Source: Rhizophlyctis rosea (Eukaryota; Chytridiomycota; Chytridiomycetes; Rhizophlyctidales; Rhizophlyctidaceae). From it: a DNA stretch of 64,000 nucleotides. The notes under the pieces were generated by a model that was given only the letters and a program-made list of their open reading frames with translations, did not search any database and was not told the origin of the DNA. This document shows positions 1 through 10,123 of this stretch, piece by piece (the stretch's first letter is position 1; every line of letters begins with the position of its first letter). The DNA is taken from assembly GCA_027596075.1 (NCBI GenBank), contig JADGJC010000054.1, positions 13,291-77,290 of the forward strand, in the 5' to 3' direction. Both the position numbers and the translations under genes were made by a program.

Positions 1-1
1 G

Positions 2-187
2 GGGTCCCTGTTGTGGGTTTTGGGGGTGTTGTGGGGCGTGTTTTGGCTGGTGTTTGGTTTTTGGGTGGGGGGGGGGGGGGCGGTTGGGGGGGGTGTTGGG
101 AGGGAAGAGATGAGAGGGGTTTTGGAGAAGTATTCGGAGATGTTGGTTGGGATGGTTAGGGAGAGGTTGAGGGGGGAGGCTGAGTGA
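2..187 (+). CDS. 3' end of a membrane-protein gene (partial)
   Basis: One frame is open from the window edge to a TGA at 185-187, giving about 61 C-terminal residues. It holds a strongly hydrophobic, Trp-rich segment (LLWVLGVLWGVFWLVFGFW) that could span the membrane. A Gly-rich turn encoded by a G-run near 64-80 follows, then a charged tail ending RERLRGEAE. Codons are G-rich (GTG, TTG, GGG), like the 3' parts of other genes here, which supports coding. The family is not recognised and the start lies outside the window. A chance open frame in G-rich DNA is the main alternative. Confidence 0.45.
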   Translation, partial: GSLLWVLGVLWGVFWLVFGFWVGGGGAVGGGVGREEMRGVLEKYSEMLVGMVRERLRGEAE

Positions 188-1688
188 TTTGTGGTTGGGT
201 GATTGTATGTAGGGAGCTTTTGTTGTTTTGAGGAAAGTGTAAATAGGTAATGTTATTTGTGTTTGATATCTACATGTCTTTTCGTGAAGGTCTTTTAAGA
301 AATGGTACTTCGGATCCTTTTTTGCCGGAAGTGATCATTTTTGCCGGCCTGTCTTCCACAGGGGTATGGTTGAGATACGTTTTGTTTTAGTTTGAAGATG
401 CGTTTGTTGATGTGGGTTCCTGAATAGGACTTGTGCGATACTTTGTTATCAAGTTTTGGATTGCAATGGTGGGGTCCGCTGTTTAGGGCTGAGCAGTGAG
501 CACGGCTTACAACTTGATGACCTCCTCCTGGCAACCTCGCCAGGGAACCTCCCTCAAGCGAGGTTTGCGAGCCACGCTTACGTGTTGCTTGTGAGCAGTA
601 TGATTTCTTACGAAGTCGTCTAGGGTAGGTGTCCGTGTGGACGGGGGCGTAGAATTTTGGGGAAGTTGGCGTGGTAGGGGAGGTTGACGAAGAGGGAGAA
701 GGATCTTACGGGGAGGGACGGTGAGGACGTTGCGGGGAGGATGGCGGTTTTGGCTTGAGATTTTGAGCTGGATGGTAAGGGTGGGCCTCGAAGAAGAGGA
801 TGGAGATGCAGTTGATGTGGCGGAGGTGGTGATAGACGGAAAGAAGGACGGAAATGCGGAGGTTTAACGGGAGGAGGTACAGTAGAGGACTTGAGAGGCG
901 CTGAACAAGAAGGCCAAGCTGGTATAGCAAGAGATTGCCGTGAAGTAATTCATTGGAAGGTTGCATTTGTATGGGCAGATGTTTAGCCAATCATGACCTC
1001 GTGATTGAAGATGGCATCTTGACCGACATAGGCAGTGATGATTTGATGTTTCTCCAATACATGGTCAGGGTGTGAGGGTACTTAGCATTGAACGACATGT
1101 ATGAACCATCCTGAAGCAGTGAAGGGCATTAACGTGCGACGAGCATGACTTGTGTTCCTTCCCCGGGACATCACTGCATCTATTTTCACACGGGCAACCA
1201 TCAGGGTCAAATTGGTGATTCTGAGAAGGCCCCACCTCGCACGGAGAAATCGTTCATGTTAGGCAGCACGATCATGAACGAAAACCGAGAGTAAGTATTT
1301 AGTTCGTAGGGTCTTTCACCATTCGCCTCAACCCACGCTACAGGTTATTAACCAAACCCAAACCAAACAAGTTTATGCAAAATCACCCTGTGTCTACATC
1401 CTTATTGAAAAGCAACCCCGTTTTCTCCAAATCCCACCGCGGCAATTGGAGAGAGGAGACCACTATAATGCTCTATCACACGCCCGCTAATCACGCGAAA
1501 GGCGGAAACCATAATTGCATTGAACCCTGGTCGGTGAAAGTTATGTTGGTGCCGTCTCTTTTAGTGAGGGAGGTGGAAGGAGTTGCCTTTATTTTTTGGC
1601 CGAGGGTAAGACGAGATTTGGGTTGGAGAAAAAAGGGAAAGATGGCGATCAGATGGTCGGAAGATTGCGATGATGGCTTTATAAGTTA
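188..1688. other. Intergenic stretch with a C-skewed minus-strand remnant
   Basis: No complete gene could be built here. Between about 600 and 990 the minus strand is C-rich with many codons ending in C, as in coding blocks elsewhere in the window. It reads like RISVLLSVYHHLRHINC, then passes through other frames (NLPYHANFPK, then FYAPVHTDTYP), each shifted by +1. No set of GT-AG introns joins them. It may be a decayed gene or simply skewed composition. The rest shows nothing recognisable. Confidence 0.3.
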
Positions 1689-2349
1689 TCAGATCAGATT
1701 GTCCTGAGGTTTAAGAAGACAACCCGGCCCTTCTTCTCCCATCTCAACGGTTGCCCTTACGGCAATCGCACCATTCAAAAAGCGAACACAGTAATTTACC
1801 ATAGGTCTCAACACAAACATCCAACTATCCGAGTTCGTCCCAACTTGACCAAACCTCTGATTAGCAATATACTGACTCAAATTACACGTATGCAATTCAG
1901 CAGGTTGCCCATTTCCCATGTACGTCACGCAGTACTTCACATCAACATTATCCGCGTCTTCGTACCGCCGAATTTGAAAGACAGAGTTGGAAGACCCCGG
2001 TTCGTAGGCGCGGTACCAGGATTGGTAGTAGGGGTATGTGGGGAACTCTGTGGTGGTCGCTTGAGGGTTGACATGGGGTTCGCAGCGGGACCATTTGAGT
2101 GTGGGGTCTGTGACGGTTTTGGTTGCTGTGTTTGCGGAAAAGGGATCAGAATTCTGACCGAGATTCCTTCTTACAATGTGAGGTGGGTCATTTACGTGCG
2201 GTGTTTAGGCATTGATAGCTGCCTTGGTTTGTGCGCATGTTGATGGGGGAACCGCGGGAGGGGCGGTCGTCGGATGGACATGGTGGGGTTTGGGCTGATA
2301 TTGTGCCGAGAAGCACTGGTATCAGCAGGTAAATGGCGGTGGACTTCAT
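1689..2349 (-). CDS. Small secreted protein of unknown function
   Basis: Two exons read on the minus strand: 2349-2196 and 2125-1689. The intron (2126-2195, 70 nt) starts GTAAAT, ends ACAG and has a CTGAT branch-like site. The first 19 residues (MKSTAIYLLIPVLLGTISA) form a clear signal peptide, cleaved before QTPPCPSDD. The mature protein of about 175 residues has several cysteines and aromatic-rich stretches (YPYYQSWYRAYEP, DVKYCVTYMG, VNYCVRFLNG), as expected of an extracellular disulphide-bonded protein. The splice choice is forced: reading through meets TGA, and only this acceptor restores the long downstream frame. I do not recognise a family. An adhesive or effector-like extracellular role is possible but unproven. 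Confidence 0.65.
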
Positions 2350-3687
2350 TTTCGGTTGAGGGATGGAAGAGAGCAAGTTGCAATTATTGGTGTGTTGGGT
2401 ATGTGGGTCATTTTGATTTATATTTAGTTCTTGGACGTGGAGGGCTCGCTTCAAAAATCTTCATACAACTAATGCCGCATCGAAGGGTTAAATCCAAAAA
2501 GGAAGGTAGAGCGCTGCGGGTAACACAAGTAGTTCCTTCTGTGCGCTCCATACCCCTACTCCTATAGTATTTCAAAAGCATGCGCTAGGGCGAGTTTCGA
2601 GCAACATGAACCTGTGTTCAGATCTGGATTTTGTGCCACCGCAATGGACTGAATGGGCCAATGCACCTATACGATGTGCTGAACACCCAGTAACACCGGA
2701 AAGGGCCCAGCCACCTATCTAGTATCTACAGCATATGAAATTCGTTCGGAGTCAGTCCAAAGGGATCTATAGTCCGAATGTATATGTATGCTTATGTGGG
2801 TATTCCGATGTCTTTTGTATGGTGGCCCCAAACCACCGATGGTTTTGAAGGGTCTTTTCACATTTTTGTTTACTCCCTCATCATTCTGCTTACATAATCC
2901 CCGTGCCACCAAAACTGAATGTCACGTGGCTCACGTCTGCAAGTTGCAATCCAATCATTCCAATCATCCCAATCCCGTTTCGTTCTGCATGACTCAATGA
3001 ACAGGTAAACATCTGCCATGCTACGGCAGTCCAAGGTGAATGGATTGATGACAAATGTTTATAGCTTTTTTTTCGATTCTTCCTGCGTATTTTTCATTCT
3101 TTTTCCAGCTCAAGAGTCAAAGCCCCGCTTGCAGACTGATCAGGAGGCGTGACACCACATCCAATATAGTTCCAATATAGTACCAATATGGTAATTGCAA
3201 TTTGTTATTATGTAAAAGAAATAACGTTTTTGGGGGTTGTGTGACGCGACCTCATTTCACAAGTGGGCCCACTCGATTTGTCCGCAACACCAACAGGCCA
3301 TCCTTCTCCCTCTTTTTCAACTCTGTCTTAGAAAGCGCCAATAACAAGTGTGTAAGGTGACTCGGACACTTTACGGAAGGATGGACCATTCCACATTCTC
3401 CAATCCCATCAGGCGCAGTAGTACCCTCGAAGGTTTTAAGCTTTGTGTTCTGTCGCAGTATATAAGGAACGTGGGGGTGGGAGACACTGCTGCGGAAACA
3501 TAGGTAGGGCTCCAGGCCTAGACACAACACCTACCCTTGTCAAGTCCTGTTGGGTCTATTGATTGATCCGCCTTCTCCACCTCTGGCCTCAGTAGTGCCA
3601 TTGACGGCCAGCAATTTGTTCTCTTCCCGATTGCCCCCTTCGAGGATCCGTCCACAGACCCCTTCCTTGCCCTCCAATCCCTGCAAT
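2350..3687. promoter_or_regulatory. Intergenic region with TATA box for the ATPase gene
   Basis: No gene is supported between the secreted-protein gene and the ATPase gene, which are divergently transcribed and share this region. A TATATAAG lies at 3459-3466, 222 bases before the ATPase ATG at 3688, in the right orientation. Three short AATATAGT/AATATGGT-like repeats occur near 3163-3190. Confidence 0.4.
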
Positions 3688-6600
3688 ATGGCCCCCAAGA
3701 TTCATACCCCGCCGCCTGCTCCACCTGCTCCCTGGCATACAACACCAATCCCAGATGTAGAACAAGCACTGTCAACAAGCGTTATGATAGGTCTATCTCC
3801 CGAAGAGGCGCTTCACCGCCAATCAAAGTATGGGCCGAACGAGCTGGAAGGTGACCAGGGCAATGTCATGCTGAGGATTATCCTGCAACAATTCTTGGAT
3901 CCCATGAACTGGGTCTTCATTGCTTTGGGTATATTTGGATTTGTCATGAAGGTGAGACAGCAACCCCAGAATTGACTAGGTTGGAAGGAGAAGGAACAGT
4001 CGAACTCATCATATCACTCAGGACTGGCCAACCGGCTCAATCCTCACCGCCATAACCTTTGTAAACTTCTACCTCACATTCTCCCAAGAATACGCCGCAG
4101 AACAAACCCTCGCCGCCCTCCGCTCCCTCTCCGCTCCAACCGCCACAGTCCTCCGCTCCGGCACCGAATCTACCATCGCATCACGAGACATCGTCCCAGG
4201 CGACATAATCATAATCAAAGATGGCGATTCAGTCCCCGCGGATTGTCGATTGTTCTTTGCGTCGAATTTGGAGACGGATGAAGCGCTGTTGACGGGGGAG
4301 ACCATGCCGGTTTCGAAGGATGTTGGGGTGGTGGGTGATGCGGAGGCTGGTGTAGGGGATCAAATGAACATGTGTTGGAGTTCGACGATTGTGACGAGGG
4401 GGAGGGGGAAAGCCCTGGTCACAGCAACAGGAATGTCCACCCAAATCGGCTCCGTAGCAACCCAAACCCTCTCCACCGATGCCAAATCCGGGCCCACCCA
4501 AATTCAAAAAGCCCTCTACAAAATGTACATCGCCCTCCTCCTCGTCGCCCTCCTCGGTGTCCTCCTCGTCCTGGGCGTAGCACACTTCCGCGTCTCTGAC
4601 TCTGTTGGGAAGTACGCACTTTCCGCCGCACTGAGTGTGTTACCTGCCGGGTTGACGACAGTGTTGACCGTAACGCTTGTGCTGGGTGGGAAGGAGATGG
4701 CGCGGCATCGGGCTGTGGTGAGGAAGTTGAAGTGTTTGGAGACGCTTGGGAGTTTGACGCATGTTTTTTCGGATAAGACTGGGACGTTGACGCAGGCTAA
4801 GATGGTTGTTACGTGTGGATGGGTTCCGAGGACGGGGTTTTTGAGTGTTGAGGCGGAGGGGGTCGTACCGAAAGGGAGGGTGTTTGTTTCGGGTGCGGAG
4901 CCGGCTTGGAGTGTTGAGGAGGCTGAAGGGATGGGAGGGAGGGTTGTGGCGGGTGGGAAGGGAGGGATGGATGAGGATGTTGAGGCGTTGGTGCTTTGTG
5001 CGGCTTTGTGTAATGTTGCGTCGGTTTCGAAGAGTGTTGTTGAGGAGAAGGGTGGGGATGGGGAGAAGGTGGAGTGGAGTACTAGTGGGAGTCCGTCGGA
5101 GGTTGCGTTACAGGTTTTTGCTCATAAGTTGGGGATGGGGAGGCCGGTTTTGGAGATGGGTGGTCGGGAAGGGAGGGATGACGTTTGGGAGAGGGTGACG
5201 GAGTTTCCCTTTGATAGTCGGTTGAAGAGGATGTCGGTTGTCTATATCAAGAGGTTGGGTGGTGGTGGGGCGGAGACCGATACGGCTCACGTATTTTCAA
5301 AGGGAGCGGTAGAAATCATACTCTCCCATTGCCAAAACATCACACCAGAACACCACACCCAAATCATGTCAACAGTAACAACACTCGCATCCCGAGGTCT
5401 CCGCATCATGGGCTTCGCAACAAAATCCGTTCCCCTCCTAACCGCTACATCACTCCACACCACCCCTTCCACACCCACAATCCGCGAAGAAATCGAATCA
5501 ACCCTAACCTTCCTCGGCCTCCTCTGCATCCGCGACCCACCCCGCCCAGAATCCGCAACCTCAGTCCACCAAGCCCACCAAGCCGGAATATCCGTCCACA
5601 TGCTCACCGGCGACCACCTCGACACCGCCGTCTCCATAGCCCACGACATCGGCATCTTACCCGCCCGAAACTCCCTCCCCCCGGACCAACTGCGCAACCT
5701 CATCACAACAGGCCCAGAACTAGAACACATGTCCCCCTCCGACCTCGACGCCATGCCACACCTCCCCCTAGTCGTAGCCCGCTGCACACCCGACACAAAA
5801 ACCAAAATCATCGAAGCAGCCCACCGTCGCCACTACATAACCGCCATGACCGGCGACGGCGTCAACGACTCCCCCTCCCTTCGTCTCGCATCCGTCGGCA
5901 TAGCAATGGGATCCGGCTCCGACGTCGCGAAATCCGCGTCAGACATAATATTGACGGACGATAACTTTGCGACGATCATCACTGCCATTGCGGAGGGGAG
6001 GAGGATATACAGTAATATACAGCGGTTTTTGTTGTATTATTGGATTCCGCTGCTTTGTTGTTTTATTATCATCATTACCAATCTTTGGGTGAGGGATCCT
6101 TTGGGCTTCACAGTATCGCCTCTTACGCCTGTTGGAATGATGTTTGTTTATGTGGCTATGACGCCTCCCGCCGCTACACTCAGTGCGCGGAAAGCCGATG
6201 TGGGGACGATGAGGAGGCCGCCGAGACCGGTTGGGGAGAGTTTGTTCAATAAAGAGATATTGTGGGACGTGTTTGTATATAGTTTTGCGATGGCGGGGAT
6301 TTGCGTGGGGGGGTATTGGGGTGTTTTGTGGGGTGTTTCGAGGGGGAGGGGAGTGGGCGGACGGTGTGATGAGGAGTTCGAGGAAGGGGGGTGTAGGGGG
6401 TTGTTTGAGGCTAGGGGAGTGTTGTTGTTGTTGTTTTCTCTTTTAGCTTACGTGCAAGCTGTTCATCTTCTCTCGTTCCGGCAAAGTGAGTTCTTCACGT
6501 CACGGTTTTGGACGACGGTGAAGACGGATCGAACCTGGAGTGTGTCGGTGGTGCTGACGGTTGTGGGGTGGGCGGTGTTTAGTTATGTTAGGGTTGTTGC

Positions 6601-6781
6601 TGTGGGTGGGTTTGGGATGTTGGGGCCGGGGTGGGAGGGGTGGGTGGCGGTTTTAGCCGGTGTGGTTGGTTTTTTGTGCGTTGGAGAGGGGTATAAGGCG
6701 GTTAAGAGGAGGGTTTGGGGTGTTGAGGAGGGGGTGTATGAAAGGAAAGGTAATGGGGAGGTTGAGATGGTTGTTGTCTGA
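3688..6781 (+). CDS. P-type cation ATPase, type IID (ENA-like)
   Basis: Two exons: 3688-3951 and 4022-6781, with a 70-nt intron (GTGAGA...CACTCAG), giving 1007 residues, normal for fungal P-IID pumps. It exports Na+ or K+ across a membrane by a phospho-enzyme cycle. Visible landmarks: N-terminal GLSPEEALHRQSKYGPNEL (cation ATPase N domain), the actuator-loop TGE near residue 179, the phosphorylation motif DKTGTLTQ with Asp339, N-domain FPFDSRLKRMSV, MLTGDHLDTA, and the hinge TGDGVNDSP at about 698-706 followed by SVGIAMGSGSDVAK. DW.TG.I at the exon junction matches ENA proteins rather than SERCA or PMA1. Hydrophobic segments flank these parts as expected. Met3688 was chosen because the conserved N domain starts about 40 residues later; an upstream in-frame ATG at 3550 would add a low-complexity leader. 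The ion specificity cannot be read from sequence. Coding DNA alternates between G-rich and C-rich blocks. Confidence 0.93.
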
Positions 6782-8570
6782 TGTGCCAACAAAGTGATTC
6801 ATTACAAATACATGTACATAACAGCTTTCACAATGTCAAACATGTACTTAGATCAATAAGGTGCTTTGAGTGCCGACTTTAAGGGAGTAACTGACAGTGG
6901 TACCAACGAGCCGCATTGCCCACTGAGATGGGAACCATGTGGACGTGCGGGGCCGTGGCATGCTCTTTCTTGTTCAATGTGACAGCTGATCCAGGGCAAC
7001 ATCATTGCATTCTGAGCTGAGAAAAAGAGACAGTCCGATGACCAATTGCATCAGCCATTCCGAAGAGATATTTAGCAAAGACCACATCAGCCGCATGTCC
7101 TTATCAATGAGGTTCAACAACAATCAATGACCATTCGCAATCAGCGCACTGAATTCTCCTTTTCTTTCATGGCAAGAACTTTTGCATTCCGACCTCGCAG
7201 TGCCGTTTTCGAGAATTTTGAAGATTATGGTGGACTGCCAAACCGATCTTCGCAATGAAATACACTCAATACTGTCCATGTGTGCGAATGCAGTGTTGAC
7301 TTTCAAGAGCCCTGAAGTTGCTGACGACTTGTTTAAGCAATTCTTTTTCTAAAGTCTCTCTGTTTTCTGAAGTCTGTTGTATTTTGACACTCAAATGTTC
7401 TCCCGCGTCGCGTCTTGGTGAAATAAGTTTCGTATCTTCCTGCAAAACCTGATGGAGCGCTATCGCAAAAAAGGACGACAGAGGATAATTCAGGAGTCAT
7501 GGCGTGCACTTGTGCACAAGTGCGATAGTTGACACCCTTGATCCAACTTGAAAGTCCTTGAGTTTGGCTGACAACCATCACGTCACTCATATGGATTCAC
7601 TGGTTGCTTTCAGATATACACGTATTCGCGTTTCAACTGTTTCACCCGCATAGGAAATTCGTGCCGCGAAGTTTTGGTCGGGCCCTACCAAGCCCATATC
7701 TGAAAGCGACCACTGAGTGCGCGCTGTAATGATTGAGCGATTTTAGTGACTGATGACTTAAGTTGACATACAACGAACAAAGCATTCCCGACGAATCATG
7801 GGGATGGAGCGTTGATTCATCAAATGGCAGCGTCTGTAGCTGGGTTGACGAGGAGAACTTTGGATGTACCATGATGTTGACGCAATCAATTGATTTTTCC
7901 ATAGTCAATCATAGTCGACCGAGGCTCCGTTCGATGTTTTCTGAATTGAGAGCTGAGTGCAAAAAAAGCTTTTCAATAACTTTCACTGCAGGATGCGAGT
8001 CATCTCAACATCCAGAATGTGTGAATCGACGTCGTCAGCCGCGGCTGCCACACGGAGGTTACTTTCTGCTCTTTGGTTGTTCGGTTTGAGAGTTTTGCTT
8101 GAAAAAGAATTGGACATTCTCATAATGAAGCTCCACACAGCGGGCATCAGGACAGACTGACGACCACCTACCATGCAACCCTCAAATTGATGACTAACTA
8201 CTCCTGACAGTATTGGCGATGATAGTGCAGTCTGGTTTAATTGAATAGATACCCACAATTATAGCCAGTCCTAGCCATCATAGCCCTGAAGATATGTCGG
8301 GCCAAGTTGTACGTTGAGGACACGACATTGCTCACCGTTTCACAGCTATGACTCTTCTCTCCAGTTTTGTTCGACTATGACCAAAACAGGTGCAAAATCA
8401 TCCTTCGCAAAGATGAAGAGGGAGTGGCGTTGCTGACGCGCACCCCTCAGACCTCCCTGAGAAAGTCGAATCCTGGTAACTCCCAGCCAATGTAAATGCA
8501 GAGCTCGCAGATATAAAGGCGAGCCCCACCAAACGACGATTCCATCATTTTCTACAAATGCCCGTCCAAT
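6782..8570. promoter_or_regulatory. Intergenic region; CCAAT and TATA boxes before the GH131 gene
   Basis: No gene is supported in this 1.8 kb. A TATAAA at 8512-8517 lies 54-59 bases before the GH131 ATG, with a CCAAT about 21 bases further upstream (8487-8491). This core promoter spacing is typical of fungal genes. A 185-codon open frame on the minus strand (8903-8346) overlaps the GH131 gene and is judged spurious. Confidence 0.45.
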
Positions 8571-9643
8571 ATGCATTTGACAACAATCCTCACGACTTTC
8601 CTTCTCGTATCCACATCCGCCGCCCTTCCCGGCGGATACTCCACACCCAGTAAACCCGGACCAAAACCTCCGAAATCTCTCATCAAGTGCCCTATCATCC
8701 TTGATGGACGCATTGCCCCAGACGCGACATTGCATTACTTCGACATCGATAACCCGCAGTTCAATAAGGATTACACCAAGGGCGCGAACTTGACTTGGAG
8801 TCAGATCTTGAAGCTTCCTAAGGAAGAACCGTCGAGATTTGACGCTGCTGGAAAGTTTAGGAGTGTGGAAGTTACCATTAGTGATGAGTATGTGGGCTGC
8901 CAATACTTCATACTAGCTGTTGGGTTCGTGAATGTAAGCTCACTTGCACACCCATCCCAGATCCATCTTCTTAGCCGGCACCCAACCCCAACTCGGCTTC
9001 CGCCGCGCCGAGCTCCTCATGGGCAACGGCACCGATGCGTCCAACGTCGGTATAAAGACCTTCCACTGGAGCGTTAAACAAGATCCGCATAGACGCCTTA
9101 ACCTTACGCACGAGTACCTGAACGTCTGGCACGAAACCAATGCATTCGATGCTGATCAGTTCATGTTCAATACCGGGAGGATGATTGATTACCCGACACA
9201 GTATCGGTATGACGCGTTCAAGGTTTTGAATAGGAAGGGTGAGGTTGTTTGGTGGACGCCGATCCGGTGGAAGGGGTGGCAGAACTTTGCGTTGACTGTG
9301 GATTATGACAAAAAGTAAGTCTTCAGCGGTGATCGCACGTATCGATGATGGCATGGGTTGCACGTTTACAACATTGAACCTGTAACTTATCAACTTTCTC
9401 TGCAAATCATCCAGCCTTTTCAAAGTCTACTACTCCCACGATAAAGACTCTCTCGGCGCCGTGACTGGATGGGTTCCCAACGACAACTCCGGCGGCGGTC
9501 AGTTCCATATCGGTATGCTCAAGAAGCCTACCGAATCAAAGACCATTGTTTGGGACGGGTACCAGGAAAGTCATATCAATGAGGGTCAGATTTACAGCGG
9601 GTTGTTTGTAGAGGATAGTGAGGGAGGGTGTATCTCTTTGTGA
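8571..9643 (+). CDS. Secreted glycoside hydrolase family 131 protein (beta-glucanase)
   Basis: Three exons: 8571-8887, 8961-9314 and 9415-9643 (introns of 73 and 100 nt starting GTATGT and GTAAGT), giving 299 residues. The N-terminus MHLTTILTTFLLVSTSAALP is a signal peptide. Family GH131 marks are in order: ILDGRIAPDATL, KGANLTWSQIL, VEVTISDESIF (formed across the first splice), PQLGFRRAELL, VKQDP..LNLTHEYLNVWHE, WQNFALTVDYD, VTGWVPNDNSGGGQFHIG, and a C-terminal GYQESHINEGQIYSGLFVED. GH131 enzymes act on beta-1,3/1,6- and beta-1,4-glucans outside the cell. Both splice choices are fixed by restoring these conserved stretches. No cellulose-binding module is attached. It faces the GH5 cellulase gene tail-to-tail, so the two cell-wall genes are neighbours with convergent orientation. 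A TATA box lies about 55 bases upstream. Confidence 0.9.
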
Positions 9644-10123
9644 TGTTGATGGTAGTATCAGCATAGTGTCGTTAGAGTAAACAGATTGTTCTTTAGATGT
9701 GCAAAAAAGTAGATGTTGCAGCTCCAGCGCGCCTACGTGTCTCTGATTGTACGCTTCTCATTTCCATCTCACTGGGTGACTCTTCGCGTAATGATTCTCA
9801 TCACTAATCTTTTGTGATCTCAGTAAACTTTCATGACAGGACTTGAATTTAAGCTGCTTGAATGATGTTTTTGCCACACTCGCTTTCACCACCAGGAGAA
9901 AAAAGTAAGGGAGATGCGTTATGGCGTCTCAGCACAAAGAAAATGCTGACACCATGAATCGATAGAAATGTATCTTCAATATCTACAAAGGCCTCGGATT
10001 CAGAGATCCAGATTCAAGTGATGCGTCCAGCACACCCACCAGACTATCATACAAACATCTCTCTAAAGCTTCTAAAACACTATACTGTAATCTACATAGA
10101 CATTCCATCCGGTATCGTCGTTC
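9644..10123. other. Short convergent intergenic region
   Basis: This is the 3' flank shared by the GH131 gene and the GH5 gene. It holds A/T-rich stretches that could serve 3'-end formation on either strand. No gene or repeat is seen. Confidence 0.4.

Noticed and set aside
8346..8903. A 185-codon minus-strand open frame
   Set aside because: It lies opposite the first exon and promoter of the GH131 gene, which has far better support.
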